Part shown: in pieces, positions 7,793 through 16,189 of the stretch
How the letters are laid out: each line of letters starts with the position of its first letter
How positions within the stretch are numbered: the first letter of the stretch is position 1
DNA from: CAWFXC01 sp963819735
Lineage (GTDB): Bacteria; Actinomycetota; Acidimicrobiia; IMCC26256; DASPTH01
Reading direction: 5' to 3'
Length of the DNA stretch: 64,000 nucleotides
Assembly: GCA_963819735.1 (NCBI GenBank)
Contig: CAWFXC010000001.1
Span: 1,488,001 to 1,552,000, forward strand
Program-made: the position numbers and the translations under genes
Notes under the pieces: model-generated
The model's input: only the letters and a program-made list of their open reading frames with translations
Told to the model about the DNA's origin: nothing
The model's database searches: none

Positions 7793-8247
7793 CCACCGAA
7801 CGCTCCGAGTTAACTGACCTCGCGAATGGTTTCGTCGAGTGTTTGAATCGACACGACGCCGAGGGACTGCGTGGTTTGCTCGATGACAGCTATGTCAACC
7901 ACAACCCGTTCGTGTCCGACGTGCCCGGACCCGACTCGGCGATCGGGTTCTTCAAGGACTGGCTCGCCGCGTTCCCGGATGCGCAGGTGATCTGCGAGGA
8001 CGCGCTCGCGGTCGGGACGCCATCGGATGGCACCGTCGCGGGACGTTTCTCCTACTTGGGAACATTCACGAACCCGATCTTCGGCTTCCCGCCCACTCGT
8101 AAGCGGGTCGTTATGCGCAGCATTGACATCTGGCGAGTCCGCGAAGGTCAACTCGCCGAGCATTGGGACGAACTCAACACTGCGGACTGGTTCGCCCAAC
8201 TCCAAGGCTCCGATCCTCAACCGCGCACCGGAGCGACCGCCCCGTAG
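7789..8247 (+). CDS. Ester cyclase / SnoaL-like polyketide cyclase
   Basis: A 152-residue NTF2-fold protein. It has FVECLNRHDAEGLRGLLDDSYVNHNPF, FFKDWLAAFPDAQ, the HDWGTxxG-like strand GTVAGRFSYLGTFT, the FGFPPTRKRVVMRSIDIWRV block and the final EHWDELNTADWFAQL. These are hallmarks of the SnoaL polyketide-cyclase family. It shares ATGA with the upstream cupin gene, suggesting a two-gene operon that could act on one small-molecule substrate. Confidence 0.85.
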   Translation: MTTERSELTDLANGFVECLNRHDAEGLRGLLDDSYVNHNPFVSDVPGPDSAIGFFKDWLAAFPDAQVICEDALAVGTPSDGTVAGRFSYLGTFTNPIFGFPPTRKRVVMRSIDIWRVREGQLAEHWDELNTADWFAQLQGSDPQPRTGATAP

Positions 8248-8647
8248 AACCCACGCGGCCCGATACGACAACGAACCCAGTTCCATCACGATCGCTTTTT
8301 GGTCCGCATCCCCGGTCCAACCATCGACAGTGCCTTCGCGCCCGGTGGTGGTGCCGTACCGAGCGTCTGGATGCCGATACGGGGCGATTGGGCGATGTTG
8401 ACAGGTTCAGCAGTGCATTGAAGGTGAGCGGGCTGGGGTGGCGTATCGGCGCAATCGAAGTGCCGCCCCGCGTTGGTCTTTCGGGTCTGCTCCCGGTGTC
8501 AGTCCGAGAGAAGTTCAGCGATGGTTGTCGTGACGAGCAGCAACGTCATGAAGCCGAGTATCACCATGATGGAAATCAAGGCGTACGGCCCGTGGTCCCA
8601 CTAGTTCGCTGTTCGCTCGGTTCAGCTTCCCCGCAGGTGGAATCGCC
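8248..8647. other. Inter-gene stretch, possible tiny membrane peptide
   Basis: About 400 bp without a convincing gene. On the minus strand, 8,499-8,567 could encode a 22-residue hydrophobic peptide, MVILGFMTLLLVTTTIAELL followed by SD, but no clear start signal supports it. A short block CAGTTCCATCACGATCGC at 8,278-8,295 belongs to a second small repeat family that recurs near 16,923 and 17,524. Confidence 0.35.
8278..8305 (+). repeat. Short repeat CAxyTCCAyCACGATCGC
   Basis: CAGTTCCATCACGATCGC followed by a T-rich stretch and GGTCCG. It matches 16,923-16,950 and 17,524-17,553. Function unknown. Confidence 0.45.
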
Positions 8648-8971
8648 GTGCCCGCTCGCCCGAAGCCTCGTCGTCACGACTGCGAGTTTGATCTGTTCTT
8701 CGAGGATGTCGAACAAGGTGAGTGGATTTTTCGCAGAGACGCCAGGGTGCGCCGCCCGATCTCTGAGGTGACGCAGCACGCTGTTGGCGGACCTCCCGTC
8801 GTACGACCTGAGGTCCAACTTCTGTACATGGCTCGACATGCCGAGGCGAAGAACCGGGCAGACCTTCTCGTTGCGCTTCCGGAACTCGAAGCGGACGCTC
8901 GAACCTGGCTACGCGATTCGTTGCGGTTGGTCGCGCGCGGTCAGCCGTGGCTGCTGGACATCGATGCATAA
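8648..8971 (+). CDS. Nucleotidyltransferase-like C-terminal part (possibly truncated)
   Basis: A 107-residue frame with GTG start. FDLFFEDVEQGEWIFRRDAR, VRRPISEV and PPVVRPEVQLLYMARHAE, followed by KNRADLLVALPELEADARTWL, resemble the C-terminal half of aminoglycoside/lincosamide nucleotidyltransferase-like proteins, which carry a ...PE.qLLykA....K...D....LP.L....R.WL pattern. The N-terminal GS-x-DxD catalytic half is missing, so the gene is probably 5'-truncated and inactive. The TAA stop falls in the GCATAACTG start of an IGP element. Confidence 0.5.
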   Translation: MPARPKPRRHDCEFDLFFEDVEQGEWIFRRDARVRRPISEVTQHAVGGPPVVRPEVQLLYMARHAEAKNRADLLVALPELEADARTWLRDSLRLVARGQPWLLDIDA

Positions 8972-9030
8972 CTGTTGTTCTGCTCGGCATAGTGGCGACG
9001 TTGCCGCCCGCTGGGTGCGCTAGCGACGTG
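8967..9030 (+). repeat. IGP inter-gene palindrome
   Basis: ATAACTGTTGTTCTGCTCGG, then GTGGCGACGTTGCCGCCCGC and TGGGTGCGCTAGCGACG. The stop codon of the preceding gene lies within the first block. Confidence 0.6.
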
Positions 9031-9097
9031 GCATCACATGGTGCACTCTGGGATGGCCATAGAAGGATGCGAGTTGACGCGACGAGGTGGACGTGTC

Positions 9098-9778
9098 GTG
9101 ACCGAGAGTTCTGAGAACTCCCTCCCAGCCCGTTCGCCGCGGGTGGGCGAACGACGCTGGCCGATGGCGCTTGCGGTGGTGACGGCAGCGGCACTGCGGG
9201 TGACCTTGCCCGCGTCGCTGCGAGTTCAGTATGCCGATTGGCTGTTGGGAGTGTTTGTCGTCGGGATGCTGGCAGTGCTGATGATCGGCGACCCTGGACG
9301 GATTGACCGTCAGGCCACCTGGCTGCGAGTGCTGACCGACATCTTGATTGGTGTGATCACGATCGCGAACGGGGCGGCGGCGGTGAAGCTGCTGACCGAC
9401 ATCATCAATACGAGTGCGTTCACGAACAACGCGAAGACGCTGCTCGCGGCGGGCGGGGCGATCTGGCTCACCAACGTGATCGCGTTTGGGTTGTGGTACT
9501 GGGACCTCGACCGTGGTGGCGCGGCGGCTCGTGCTCACGGTGAGGGCGAACCTGCTTTCGTTTTCCCGGAGATGACGAACGGTCAGTACGTCGCCGCCGA
9601 CTGGTATCCCAAATTCATTGACTATCTCCACCTCTCGTTCACGACGGCTACGGCGTTCAGCCCGACTGATGTCTCCGCGATACGGCCATGGGCCAAAGTG
9701 CTGATGATGGCCGAAGAAGCAATCTCACTGGTCGTCGCCGTGCTGGTCGTGGCCCGCGCCGTCAACATTCTCAAATGA
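9098..9778 (+). CDS. Membrane protein, ion-channel-like
   Basis: A 226-residue protein. The GTG at 9,098 has GAGGTGG upstream; starts at 9,038 or 9,053 would run back towards the IGP repeat. Hydrophobic segments lie around WPMALAVVTAAALRV, WLLGVFVVGMLAVLMIG, VLTDILIGVITIANGAA, LLAAGGAIWLTNVIAFGL and EAISLVVAVLVVARAVNIL. The segment YLHLSFTTATAFSPTDVSAI between the last membrane helices resembles a re-entrant or selectivity loop of small two-TM ion channels in actinobacteria. The transported ion is not known. Confidence 0.65.
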   Translation: MTESSENSLPARSPRVGERRWPMALAVVTAAALRVTLPASLRVQYADWLLGVFVVGMLAVLMIGDPGRIDRQATWLRVLTDILIGVITIANGAAAVKLLTDIINTSAFTNNAKTLLAAGGAIWLTNVIAFGLWYWDLDRGGAAARAHGEGEPAFVFPEMTNGQYVAADWYPKFIDYLHLSFTTATAFSPTDVSAIRPWAKVLMMAEEAISLVVAVLVVARAVNILK

Positions 9779-9812
9779 CTGACGCTCCGAGAAGGCGGCA
9801 CTCTGCCGATCC

Positions 9813-9860
9813 GTTCAGGGGACGTTGCCGCACGCCGCGGTGCGGCAGCGAGACCGCTCC
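9813..9860 (+). repeat. IGP inter-gene palindrome (short)
   Basis: TTCAGGGGACGTTGCCGCAC followed by GCCGCGGTGCGGCAGC. The second block contains the inverted repeat GCCGC-ggt-GCGGC. Lies immediately before the next gene. Confidence 0.5.
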
Positions 9861-9880
9861 GGATCGGGCAAGCTGCACGC

Positions 9881-10267
9881 GTGGCTTCCGCCGATGACCA
9901 GTCCTTTCCTCGCCCGCTGTCGGAGCCAGAGCGGCGGATCCTGACCGCTCTCCTTGAGCCAGACTTTCCCGGTGCAGCAGAGCTTCGAGCCCAACTGCCT
10001 CGAACGGAAGTCACTAGTCGCTGTTCGTGCGGTTGCCCGACAGTCAACCTCGCTGTGCCGCTAGATGTCGCGCCCTCGCCGGTCGGGGACGGCTGCTTGC
10101 CAGTTCAAGCGGCGGTGGACACCATCGACCACGCAGCGCAGCACATAATCTTCTTCGTGCGCGACGGTCGGCTGGACCGTTTGGAGACCTGGTGGATCGA
10201 CGGTGATGTCCCGTCGGAGTGGCCGCCAATTGACCGTCTCGACGTGTTCAACTGGGATCATCTCTGA
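9881..10267 (+). CDS. Conserved hypothetical protein
   Basis: A 128-residue protein with GTG start. An N-terminal helical block (LSEPERRILTALLEPDFPGAAELRAQL) is followed by a Cys cluster CSCGCP, a strand-rich middle and the C-terminal DGRLDRLETWWIDGD motif. I recognise this as a common actinobacterial orphan family, but no function is known to me. The CSCGC group could bind a metal. Complete and soluble. Confidence 0.7.
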   Translation: MASADDQSFPRPLSEPERRILTALLEPDFPGAAELRAQLPRTEVTSRCSCGCPTVNLAVPLDVAPSPVGDGCLPVQAAVDTIDHAAQHIIFFVRDGRLDRLETWWIDGDVPSEWPPIDRLDVFNWDHL

Positions 10268-10312
10268 TCCGCTGATCCGACGACACGCTATCGATCCACG
10301 CTGCGCCTGATC

Positions 10313-10375
10313 GCTCCAGGACTGCCGATCTGCTCGGGGGACATTCCCGCGGTGGAGGCGTTCGTACCCGCCTCT
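10313..10375 (+). repeat. IGP inter-gene palindrome
   Basis: CTCCAGGACTGCCGATCTGC, TCGGGGGACATTCCCGCGGT and GGAGGCG. The left and central blocks match the consensus closely; the right hairpin is not preserved. Confidence 0.65.
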
Positions 10376-10414
10376 TCCACCAGTCGGCGCACTGGTCGCC
10401 GCGGAACGTCTGGA

Positions 10415-10497
10415 GGAGGGTGACTGAATTGTTGCCCTCTGGCTATGTAGTTCGACGACGTAATGGCCGAGACTCCGTGCGAGTAGGTGCCGAGTCG
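10415..10497 (+). repeat. Second inter-gene repeat family
   Basis: GGTGACTGAATTGTTGCCCT, CTGGCTATGTAGTTCGACGA and a final GTGCCGAGTCGG. It aligns with 18,193-18,276 (GGTCACGGAGTTGTTGCCGT, CCGGCCATGTAGTT, GACGCCGAGTCGC). Both copies lie upstream of plus-strand genes, so the block may carry a promoter or insertion footprint. Confidence 0.5.
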
Positions 10498-10575
10498 GTC
10501 AGGTCCGTTCGGCGTCTTGGCGGTCTCATTCGGTGTGTGTCGCTTGTGTGATGCGAAGCAGGAATGGAGGACTCG

Positions 10576-10875
10576 ATGACCGATTCGGAACTCGCGATCT
10601 CGGTGCTTGCGAAGCACAATCCCCTGGCCGTCTTGCTTGTACTGACGAAGTTCGTGATCGAAGTCGATGACACCGAGCAGGACGGGTCGTGGGGGCAACG
10701 CACCGTCACGGTCGCGCCGGGTCAGCACACCGTCCGGATGTGGTTCCGCTACTTGGGCAAGCCGTGTGGTGTCGCCGAGGTGTCCATCGATGCTCAGTCC
10801 GGCGCGACGCCTTCCATCTTCTACCGTGCACCGCTGTTCGTATTCTCGGCGGGGAAGGCAACGGTCGCGCAGTGA
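10576..10875 (+). CDS. Small hypothetical protein
   Basis: A 99-residue protein. The ATG at 10,576 is preferred because GGAGG lies six bases upstream. It is beta-rich: KFVIEVDDTEQD, RTVTVAPGQHTVRMWFRYL, GVAEVSIDAQSG and FVFSAGKATV, suggesting one small beta-sandwich. The pattern PGQHTVRMWF is like proteins that carry carbohydrate- or ligand-binding beta domains. No signal peptide. Function unknown. Confidence 0.65.
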   Translation: MTDSELAISVLAKHNPLAVLLVLTKFVIEVDDTEQDGSWGQRTVTVAPGQHTVRMWFRYLGKPCGVAEVSIDAQSGATPSIFYRAPLFVFSAGKATVAQ

Positions 10876-11008
10876 CGATCGATGACGGACACGCGACCCT
10901 GGACGGTGACGGCCAACGGGTCGTATGCACCGTCGCCAGCGCGACTACCAATTCGGCCATCATGCAGACGTGTCGGACGCGCATCGATGCAGCGTGGAGA
11001 GCGCGGTC

Positions 11009-11641
11009 ATGAGACGCAGCGTCGGACTGATCGTGACCTGTCTTGTTGTCGTCGTGTTCGGTGTCAATGCGAATGCCGCCACGAACGTCCGCGTCTCGAT
11101 GAAGACGGTGAGCGTTGGTGGAGCTGGGATCTCCGTGAGTTACCCGAGGAGTTGGGTGGTGATCCCACACTCCAAGGCGGACATTCTGAAGAGTCGCCAG
11201 GTCCAGAGTTTCGTACGGTCGAACCCGAACGCGGCTGCCGAGTTGGAGAGGTTGGAGAGCACCGGCATCACTTCGCCCAATTGGAAGTTCGTCGCTGTTG
11301 ATCTCGCCGGGGCCAACGCGGGACATTTCGTGGGATCGCTGCAGGTCATTGTTGACCTCCAAGATGGATTCCCCTCCGACTTAGGTGAGGTCCGAAAGGC
11401 AATGGCGCAGAACGCGGCCTCGTTGTCAGGGAACCTGGTGTCCACCTCGGCCGTGCAGGTAGGCGGAGAAGACTCGTACGAAGCCGTCATCCGTATCCAG
11501 AGAGGTGCCCAATCCGCCCGCGAAGGTGTGCTGCTGATACCTCAAGCTGACGGCGGCGTGTTTGTTGCGGCGGGAGCAGCGGACGACGCCAATGGCCGGG
11601 CACTCATCAAGTCGATGCTGAACGGCGTGGCACTCTCCTGA
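11009..11641 (+). CDS. Secreted hypothetical protein
   Basis: A 210-residue protein with a Sec signal peptide: basic MRRS, hydrophobic VGLIVTCLVVVVFGVNANA, and a cleavage site after ANA. The mature part (ISVSYPRSWVVIPHSKAD; DLGEVRKAMAQNAASLSG; REGVLLIPQADGGVFVAAGA) resembles the PsbP/LpqN-like fold of actinobacterial exported proteins, but the similarity is by eye only. Probably extracellular. The start at 11,009 gives the best signal peptide. The next gene begins 15 bp downstream. Confidence 0.7.
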   Translation: MRRSVGLIVTCLVVVVFGVNANAATNVRVSMKTVSVGGAGISVSYPRSWVVIPHSKADILKSRQVQSFVRSNPNAAAELERLESTGITSPNWKFVAVDLAGANAGHFVGSLQVIVDLQDGFPSDLGEVRKAMAQNAASLSGNLVSTSAVQVGGEDSYEAVIRIQRGAQSAREGVLLIPQADGGVFVAAGAADDANGRALIKSMLNGVALS

Positions 11642-11655
11642 CGGTTCGGTGCACG

Positions 11656-11946
11656 ATGCGAAACCTTTTCGCGGGACCGCGTGATCTGCAGCGAAATGAC
11701 GAGGGCATGGTGATACGGGAGCCAGAAGGTCAGCGGGGAGATCCTCGACGAACGTTCCTCTGCTGGATAGCCGTCGTCGGATTCATCGCAGGCGCGGTTT
11801 ACTTCTGTGTAGCGCCAGACCGGAGCGCATGGAGCGTGCTGTTCAGCGTCGTGCCGTTGTCGGTTGCTGCATTCTTCCTGCTTGCGGTTCCCCTCGGATA
11901 CACGCTCAGCGGCGACGGAACGACGACGGTATTCGCGGGGAGTTAG
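11656..11946 (+). CDS. Small two-TM membrane protein
   Basis: A 96-residue protein with two hydrophobic stretches, TFLCWIAVVGFIAGAVYFCV and VLFSVVPLSVAAFFLLAV, joined by a short hydrophilic loop. The N-terminal 30 residues are charged and cytoplasmic; an alternative GTG start at 11,707 would trim them. It lies 15 bp after the secreted protein gene and may be co-expressed. Function unknown. Confidence 0.55.
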   Translation: MRNLFAGPRDLQRNDEGMVIREPEGQRGDPRRTFLCWIAVVGFIAGAVYFCVAPDRSAWSVLFSVVPLSVAAFFLLAVPLGYTLSGDGTTTVFAGS

Positions 11947-12213
11947 GTGACGGCGAGCGTTGTACCAACGGTCGTCCAAGTCGCTTCAGCACCTATCGAA
12001 GCAGCCGATATCCCCTTTGCCGGAGAGCCCACCCGGCGATCTGCCTCCCAGCAGAAATTGAGACCGCCTCCGGAGACCGCCCCGCACAGCGGCCCCCAGG
12101 GGCGGTCTCTGCTTTCCGACAAGGGGAGGGCCAACACGGCGGAAGGTTCGGCTGATTGGCCTGCCCCGGATGAGGTGATCGCGGCAGCGCCCGTTCCGAT
12201 GATCGACGGCTCC

Positions 12214-12792
12214 CTACGGGCGGCGACCGGTGAGATCGAGCAGGCGGCGCTGTAGTGGTGTGTCGTGCGGAAGCGTGGCGCTTGGCCCGTCGCCGTACCA
12301 GCCACTCTGGCCAATGGTGGGGACCGATGGCGACATCGCTCGGTAAACCCAGTCCACCAGTTCGGGATCGAGGATCTCGTCGGCACCGATTGCCCGTGCC
12401 AGGTCCCAGGCGTGCACCGTGAGGTCACAGATTCGATAGCCCAACAGTTGTGCTCCGCGAATGTCGCCAACGTCGTGATGGCAGGTCTTCTGTAGCGCGT
12501 CGGGCTGCGCGAACGAGGATGCCTGATCGTCGGCGGTCGCGACGAACGCTGACAGCGGGTCCGCACCGATCAGGTCACGTGAGGAGATCTTGACGCGGGC
12601 TGCCGCAACTTCGTCGCGGGTTTGCCCGGCGAGGTAGAGAACCGCCACGCGATTGCCGACGATTACGTGTTGGATCAGGTCGCGAACTACCCAACCGTCG
12701 CAGGGCGTCGCATGGTCGAGGCGTGGTGTCGCCGTTGCGAGACGCCGTGCGAACTCGATACTGGCCTGTGCGAGTAGTTCCAACGTGTCCAC
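12214..12792 (-). CDS. TIGR03086-family DinB-like protein
   Basis: A 192-residue protein. The N-terminal region LARRLATATPRLDHATPCDGWVVRDLIQHVIVGNR is characteristic of TIGR03086 proteins, a branch of the DinB/mycothiol-dependent maleylpyruvate isomerase-like fold, with Trp-Asp-Leu blocks and His residues (LIQHVI; ICDLTVHAWDLARAIG) that form the metal site. Such proteins are typical of mycothiol-producing actinobacteria. Transcribed opposite to most island genes. Confidence 0.85.
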   Translation of the reverse strand: MDTLELLAQASIEFARRLATATPRLDHATPCDGWVVRDLIQHVIVGNRVAVLYLAGQTRDEVAAARVKISSRDLIGADPLSAFVATADDQASSFAQPDALQKTCHHDVGDIRGAQLLGYRICDLTVHAWDLARAIGADEILDPELVDWVYRAMSPSVPTIGQSGWYGDGPSATLPHDTPLQRRLLDLTGRRP

Positions 12793-13043
12793 TCGGTCGA
12801 GAATCTACCGACGCCGGGTCGGCGGTCCGGTGGCGTCGGTGGCGCTTGAACAAGCGTTAGGGGGACCTCTAGCCAGCGTCCCGTGTGTTTGGCGCTCGCC
12901 GTCGCGAGACACGCGTCCTCTACGGCGTCACGGGGCGGGATGTTGGCGAGGCACACAGAGTCGTTGGCGCTGGCGGTAGCTCGTTCTTGACGGCCTGAAT
13001 CTTCACCTGATGCGGATGATGCCGTCTCGGCCCGTGTGTCTTG

Positions 13044-13229
13044 ATGATTGATCCGTTGATGTGTGCTGGTTGCGATGACCCGATCGGTGGCGAGCCGTGG
13101 ACGATTGCCATCGGTCGCGGATATCCGCCTTCGGAACCTCGGGTTGACCCGGTGCGGGTGCCGGTGCACCCGAACGGCTCCTGCGCCGCGGCGTACGCGA
13201 CGTGGTTCTGGTCAGAGTCCGACGCGTAA
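13044..13229 (+). CDS. Small CxxC protein
   Basis: A 61-residue protein (MIDPLMCAGCDDPIGGEPW). The CxxC near the N-terminus, a third Cys (GSCAAAYATW) and the compact size suggest a small zinc-ribbon or treble-clef-like protein, but a fourth ligand is unclear. The ATG at 13,044 follows a TTG codon in frame. It lies in a stretch of mixed short frames and is weakly supported. Confidence 0.45.
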   Translation: MIDPLMCAGCDDPIGGEPWTIAIGRGYPPSEPRVDPVRVPVHPNGSCAAAYATWFWSESDA

Positions 13230-13290
13230 CGCAACAACTGGCCGGAGTGATGCGTCGGAGCGCATCGACCCGGCGGGTGAGGGAGGGCCG

Positions 13291-13395
13291 ATGCGCTCCA
13301 ACGCGGGAGTCCGGCGCAAGGGCGTGCGGCCCGAACCCACCCCTGACGATATCCCGTGCCGTGGTTGGAGCGCCACTACGTGTGGCCACAGGTGA
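13291..13395 (+). CDS. Possible short peptide
   Basis: A 34-residue frame, MRSNAGVRRKGVRPEPTPDD and so on, ending 14 bp before a strong terminator hairpin. The position before the terminator suggests the end of a transcript, but the short length and lack of a recognised family make it doubtful. Confidence 0.25.
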   Translation: MRSNAGVRRKGVRPEPTPDDIPCRGWSATTCGHR

Positions 13396-13408
13396 CCGGC
13401 TGGACGAC

Positions 13409-13439
13409 GAAACCCCGACCCTGATGAGGTCGGGGTTTC
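13409..13439 (+). terminator. Strong stem-loop terminator
   Basis: A perfect 12-bp inverted repeat, GAAACCCCGACC and GGTCGGGGTTTC, with a 7-nt loop. The T-rich 3' arm makes it usable as an intrinsic terminator on the plus strand; read from the minus strand it would also stop transcripts. Confidence 0.8.
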
Positions 13440-13650
13440 CGCCCATTCGAGTTGTGTTGTTGCGCCCTGTCGCTTTGCTCGTGCGCGAGTGTCCCACATA
13501 CGTTCAGCAAAACAGCGCTGGGTCTTGCCGACGACGTTCACGATTCTGCCTCGTCGAAAAACACAGGCTCCGTGGCGGGATTCAGTTCACGGGAGGCCCG
13601 GCTGGGCGGAGCGAATCAAGGCACCTTCGACACGGTCGGGTGTCTTGGGC

Positions 13651-14640
13651 TTATGGATCGCGAGTCCCGGCTCGTCTTTGTTCGTATCGGTCGATGAGTC
13701 GCTTGCCCGCGATGAAGATGGTGACGGCGTAGAGCCACCCGAACAAGATGTCGATCACGAAGTGTTCGCCGGTGTAGACGAGCGTGAATGCCATTGCGAG
13801 TGGGTACAGCGGCAGCAGCCATCGCCAACGTCCTGCGCTCTTCCAGAAGAACAGCATGATCAAGACCGGGTACGCGGCGTGGAGTGATGGCATCGCGGCG
13901 ACCGGGTCTGCGAAATGACTGGTGCCTGAAAAGACATTGGACCCGTTGGCAAGCCGAATGTGTGTCCACACCTCGTCGATGATCTTGGCAGTGGGGGGGA
14001 GGTAGCCGGTCTGACTCGCGAGCCACGGCGGTACGGCGGGGTACAGCACGTAGGTGGCGAGGGCAGCGAATGTGAGGCCCAGCAGCAGCACGGCGTACCG
14101 ACGGAATCGGTCATATGCGTACTTCCACAAGATGCCTGCGATCACGAAGGGGACGACGAAGTGCGTCATGTACACGACGAACACGGCGTAGTCCCAAGGG
14201 TGCGCCACGCCGGGCGTGTAGAGAGCGTGTTGCAGGGTGACGGTTGGTGCAGAGCCGCCGAACAGCCACTCATCGACGCGAATCTGAGGTATCGCGTGGG
14301 GCATCAACCACTTCGTCGCCGAGCCCCGAATCATGTCGTAGAGCGTGAGCAACACGTAGAACGGAAGCCAGTCGATCACGACACGCTTCCAGGTACCTTC
14401 GGACCCGGTTGTGGTACCCGATGCGATCAGTCCGATGCCCACAACCGCGAAGATCTCAGGCCGTGATCCCGGAAATCCCTTCACCACGACGAATGCGAGC
14501 ACACCGACACACCACGCGATAACCCAGCGGTAGCGCCACGCTGAGCTCAGTGTCCACGACCCACCTGACGGAGTATCCCCATCCCATTTCGGCTGGCTCC
14601 CACCCAGCGCGTCTACAGAATCCAACTCCAGCGCGCTCAT
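13651..14640 (-). CDS. PAP2-superfamily membrane phosphatase
   Basis: A 329-residue multi-pass membrane protein. Six or seven hydrophobic helices start near VIAWCVGVLAFVVV. The C-terminal part carries the PAP2 signature: MPSLHAAYPVLIM (SxxH region) and YTGEHFVIDILFGWL (H and D), with YPAVPPWLA before them. This arrangement is close to inositol-phosphorylceramide synthase (AUR1/Ipt1)-type PAP2 proteins common in actinobacteria. It would act on a membrane-bound lipid phosphate. It is on the minus strand, ending about 200 bp after the terminator at 13,409. Confidence 0.88.
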   Translation of the reverse strand: MSALELDSVDALGGSQPKWDGDTPSGGSWTLSSAWRYRWVIAWCVGVLAFVVVKGFPGSRPEIFAVVGIGLIASGTTTGSEGTWKRVVIDWLPFYVLLTLYDMIRGSATKWLMPHAIPQIRVDEWLFGGSAPTVTLQHALYTPGVAHPWDYAVFVVYMTHFVVPFVIAGILWKYAYDRFRRYAVLLLGLTFAALATYVLYPAVPPWLASQTGYLPPTAKIIDEVWTHIRLANGSNVFSGTSHFADPVAAMPSLHAAYPVLIMLFFWKSAGRWRWLLPLYPLAMAFTLVYTGEHFVIDILFGWLYAVTIFIAGKRLIDRYEQRRAGTRDP

Positions 14641-14826
14641 CGAGACCGGATTTTAACTTGCCCGTCCCGCTCGGGAGGCCTCGGAGGCCAGCGATCTGGG
14701 GCCGTACGCCGACCGGGTTGACATGCCGACCGGTGCAAATTCCGGTCGGTCTCGTGTCCGCGGCCCCGTTGTCGTGCAGGCGATTAGCCGGTAGGCGCGA
14801 CGGGTCCGGGCGCGAGACTCCAAGTG

Positions 14827-15486
14827 ATGCGTTCCCCGACGTGGATCGAGCGGAGTCATTCGGGTCGGGCCCGCGTGCTGGTGTCCGCGGCGGTCGGCGG
14901 GGTCGCCGCGTTCGTTGCCGGGTGGTTGGGGCCGTGGCAACTGACGGTGCTCGTGGGGTGGGATGTCTCCGCGGTCGTGATCTTGGTGACGGTGTGGGCG
15001 TCAGTGGTCACGTTCACCGCACCGCAAACCCGAGCGTTCGCCACGCAGGAAGACAACACGCGCACCGGGACTCAGGTGACGCTGCTCGGCGCGGCGGTCG
15101 TGAGCCTGGTCGGTGTCGCCGCCGCGTTCCTTAGAGCGAACCATGCCGACCAAACGCTGGAAGCAATTCTCAAGACGATGGGGATCGTCACGATCGCGTG
15201 TTCGTGGGCCGTGGTGCACACCGTGTTCGCGTTGCGATACGCGCATCTGTTCTATTTGGAACCGGTCGGCGGCATTGATTTCAAGATGGACCGCGTGGAC
15301 CCCGACTACCGCGACTTCGCGTACGTCGCGTTCACTGTCGGGATGACTTTCCAGGTCGCCGACACCGACATCACCCAACAAGCCATCAGACGTGCCGTAC
15401 TCCGCCACGCCCTCCTGTCGTTCCTGTTCGGTGCCATCATCCTCGCCACCACCGTCAACGTGATCGCCGGACTTCTCAACCGTTGA
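14827..15486 (+). CDS. DUF1345 membrane protein
   Basis: A 219-residue protein with about five membrane helices (VLVSAAVGGVAAFVAGWLG; LTVLVGWDVSAVVILVTVWA; VTLLGAAVVSLVGVAAAFL; IVTIACSWAVVHTVFALRYAHL; ALLSFLFGAIILATTVNVIAG). The cytoplasmic segment DPDYRDFAYVAFTVGMTFQV, followed by DTDIT, is the diagnostic conserved motif of DUF1345. Function unknown; complete. Confidence 0.9.
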   Translation: MRSPTWIERSHSGRARVLVSAAVGGVAAFVAGWLGPWQLTVLVGWDVSAVVILVTVWASVVTFTAPQTRAFATQEDNTRTGTQVTLLGAAVVSLVGVAAAFLRANHADQTLEAILKTMGIVTIACSWAVVHTVFALRYAHLFYLEPVGGIDFKMDRVDPDYRDFAYVAFTVGMTFQVADTDITQQAIRRAVLRHALLSFLFGAIILATTVNVIAGLLNR

Positions 15487-15715
15487 CGGCCACGACCTCT
15501 GCGCCGAGAGGAGACGATCCAACCCGGTAACAGCGAATCGATCGAGTGGCCGAGCGTTGTGGGGTTTGCCGAGCTTGCGTGCACAGCGACCGAGACATCC
15601 AGCCACCGTGGATGGGGGTTCGTGCCAAACCCATGGCCACTGCGGAGTGAGGGTGGATGTGTGGTGGACTCCCAGACCAGGAATGCGGTCTGTCGAGAGG
15701 GAAGAGGAGACACTC

Positions 15716-15985
15716 ATGGCGTGTGCGATCGTGATGCAGGTAAATCTCGTCGGTGACCGGGACGAGGGCATGAAGATGCTCGATGAGGTAGTGGTACCGC
15801 AAGCACAGGCCCAGCCCGGATTCCAGCGCGGAACATGGATGCACAACGCAGCGATGGTCGGGACGGGTGTGATGGTGTTCGATACCGAAGAGCACACGAG
15901 CGCAGCGATGGAAGCCATGCAGCCGCCGCCCGGTGGCCCGACAGTCATCAACTGTGCGGTGTTCGAGATCGCACGGGACGTTTGA
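15716..15985 (+). CDS. ABM-like small protein
   Basis: An 89-residue protein with AGAGGAGA upstream of the ATG. The beta-alpha-beta layout (ACAIVMQVNLVG; GMKMLDEVVVPQAQAQPGFQRGTWM; GTGVMVFDTEEHTSAAMEAM) fits the dimeric alpha+beta barrel (ABM/Dabb) class. Enzymatic activity is not indicated. It lies alone after an intergenic stretch of 230 bp. Confidence 0.65.
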   Translation: MACAIVMQVNLVGDRDEGMKMLDEVVVPQAQAQPGFQRGTWMHNAAMVGTGVMVFDTEEHTSAAMEAMQPPPGGPTVINCAVFEIARDV

Positions 15986-16151
15986 CGCAAGGGCCTAACG
16001 GCTTTCGTTCGAGTGTCGTCTTGGCGCGGCACCATCGAGGGGCCGCTGCGTCGCGTCACAAGTGACGGGGCCGTGGTAGCGGACACTTGCTGGATCAGGT
16101 CTGCTCAAGAGTGTCGTTCCGGGGCGCAACCATGAGTCGCGTGTAAAAGAC

Positions 16152-16189
16152 ACTTGACAGCACATTGGAGTCAAGGTAGCTTGACACGG
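16152..16189 (+). promoter_or_regulatory. Promoter with overlapping palindromic operator
   Basis: TTGACA at 16,154-16,159 and TAGCTT at 16,177-16,182 are spaced by 17 bp. Transcription would start near 16,189, at the TTG codon of the HTH gene, suggesting a leaderless mRNA. The -10 region is covered by the perfect inverted repeat GTCAAG-gtag-CTTGAC (16,170-16,185), and another CTTGAC half-site lies at the -35. The arrangement suggests autorepression by the HTH protein. Confidence 0.6.

Noticed and set aside
8499..8567. Small hydrophobic peptide gene on the minus strand
   Set aside because: No ribosome-binding site or conservation evidence; kept only as a note in the inter-gene entry.
15990..16000. 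GCCTAAC box after the ABM-like gene at 15,716
   Set aside because: One isolated match to an attC half-box with no partner GTTAGGC in the next 150 bases.
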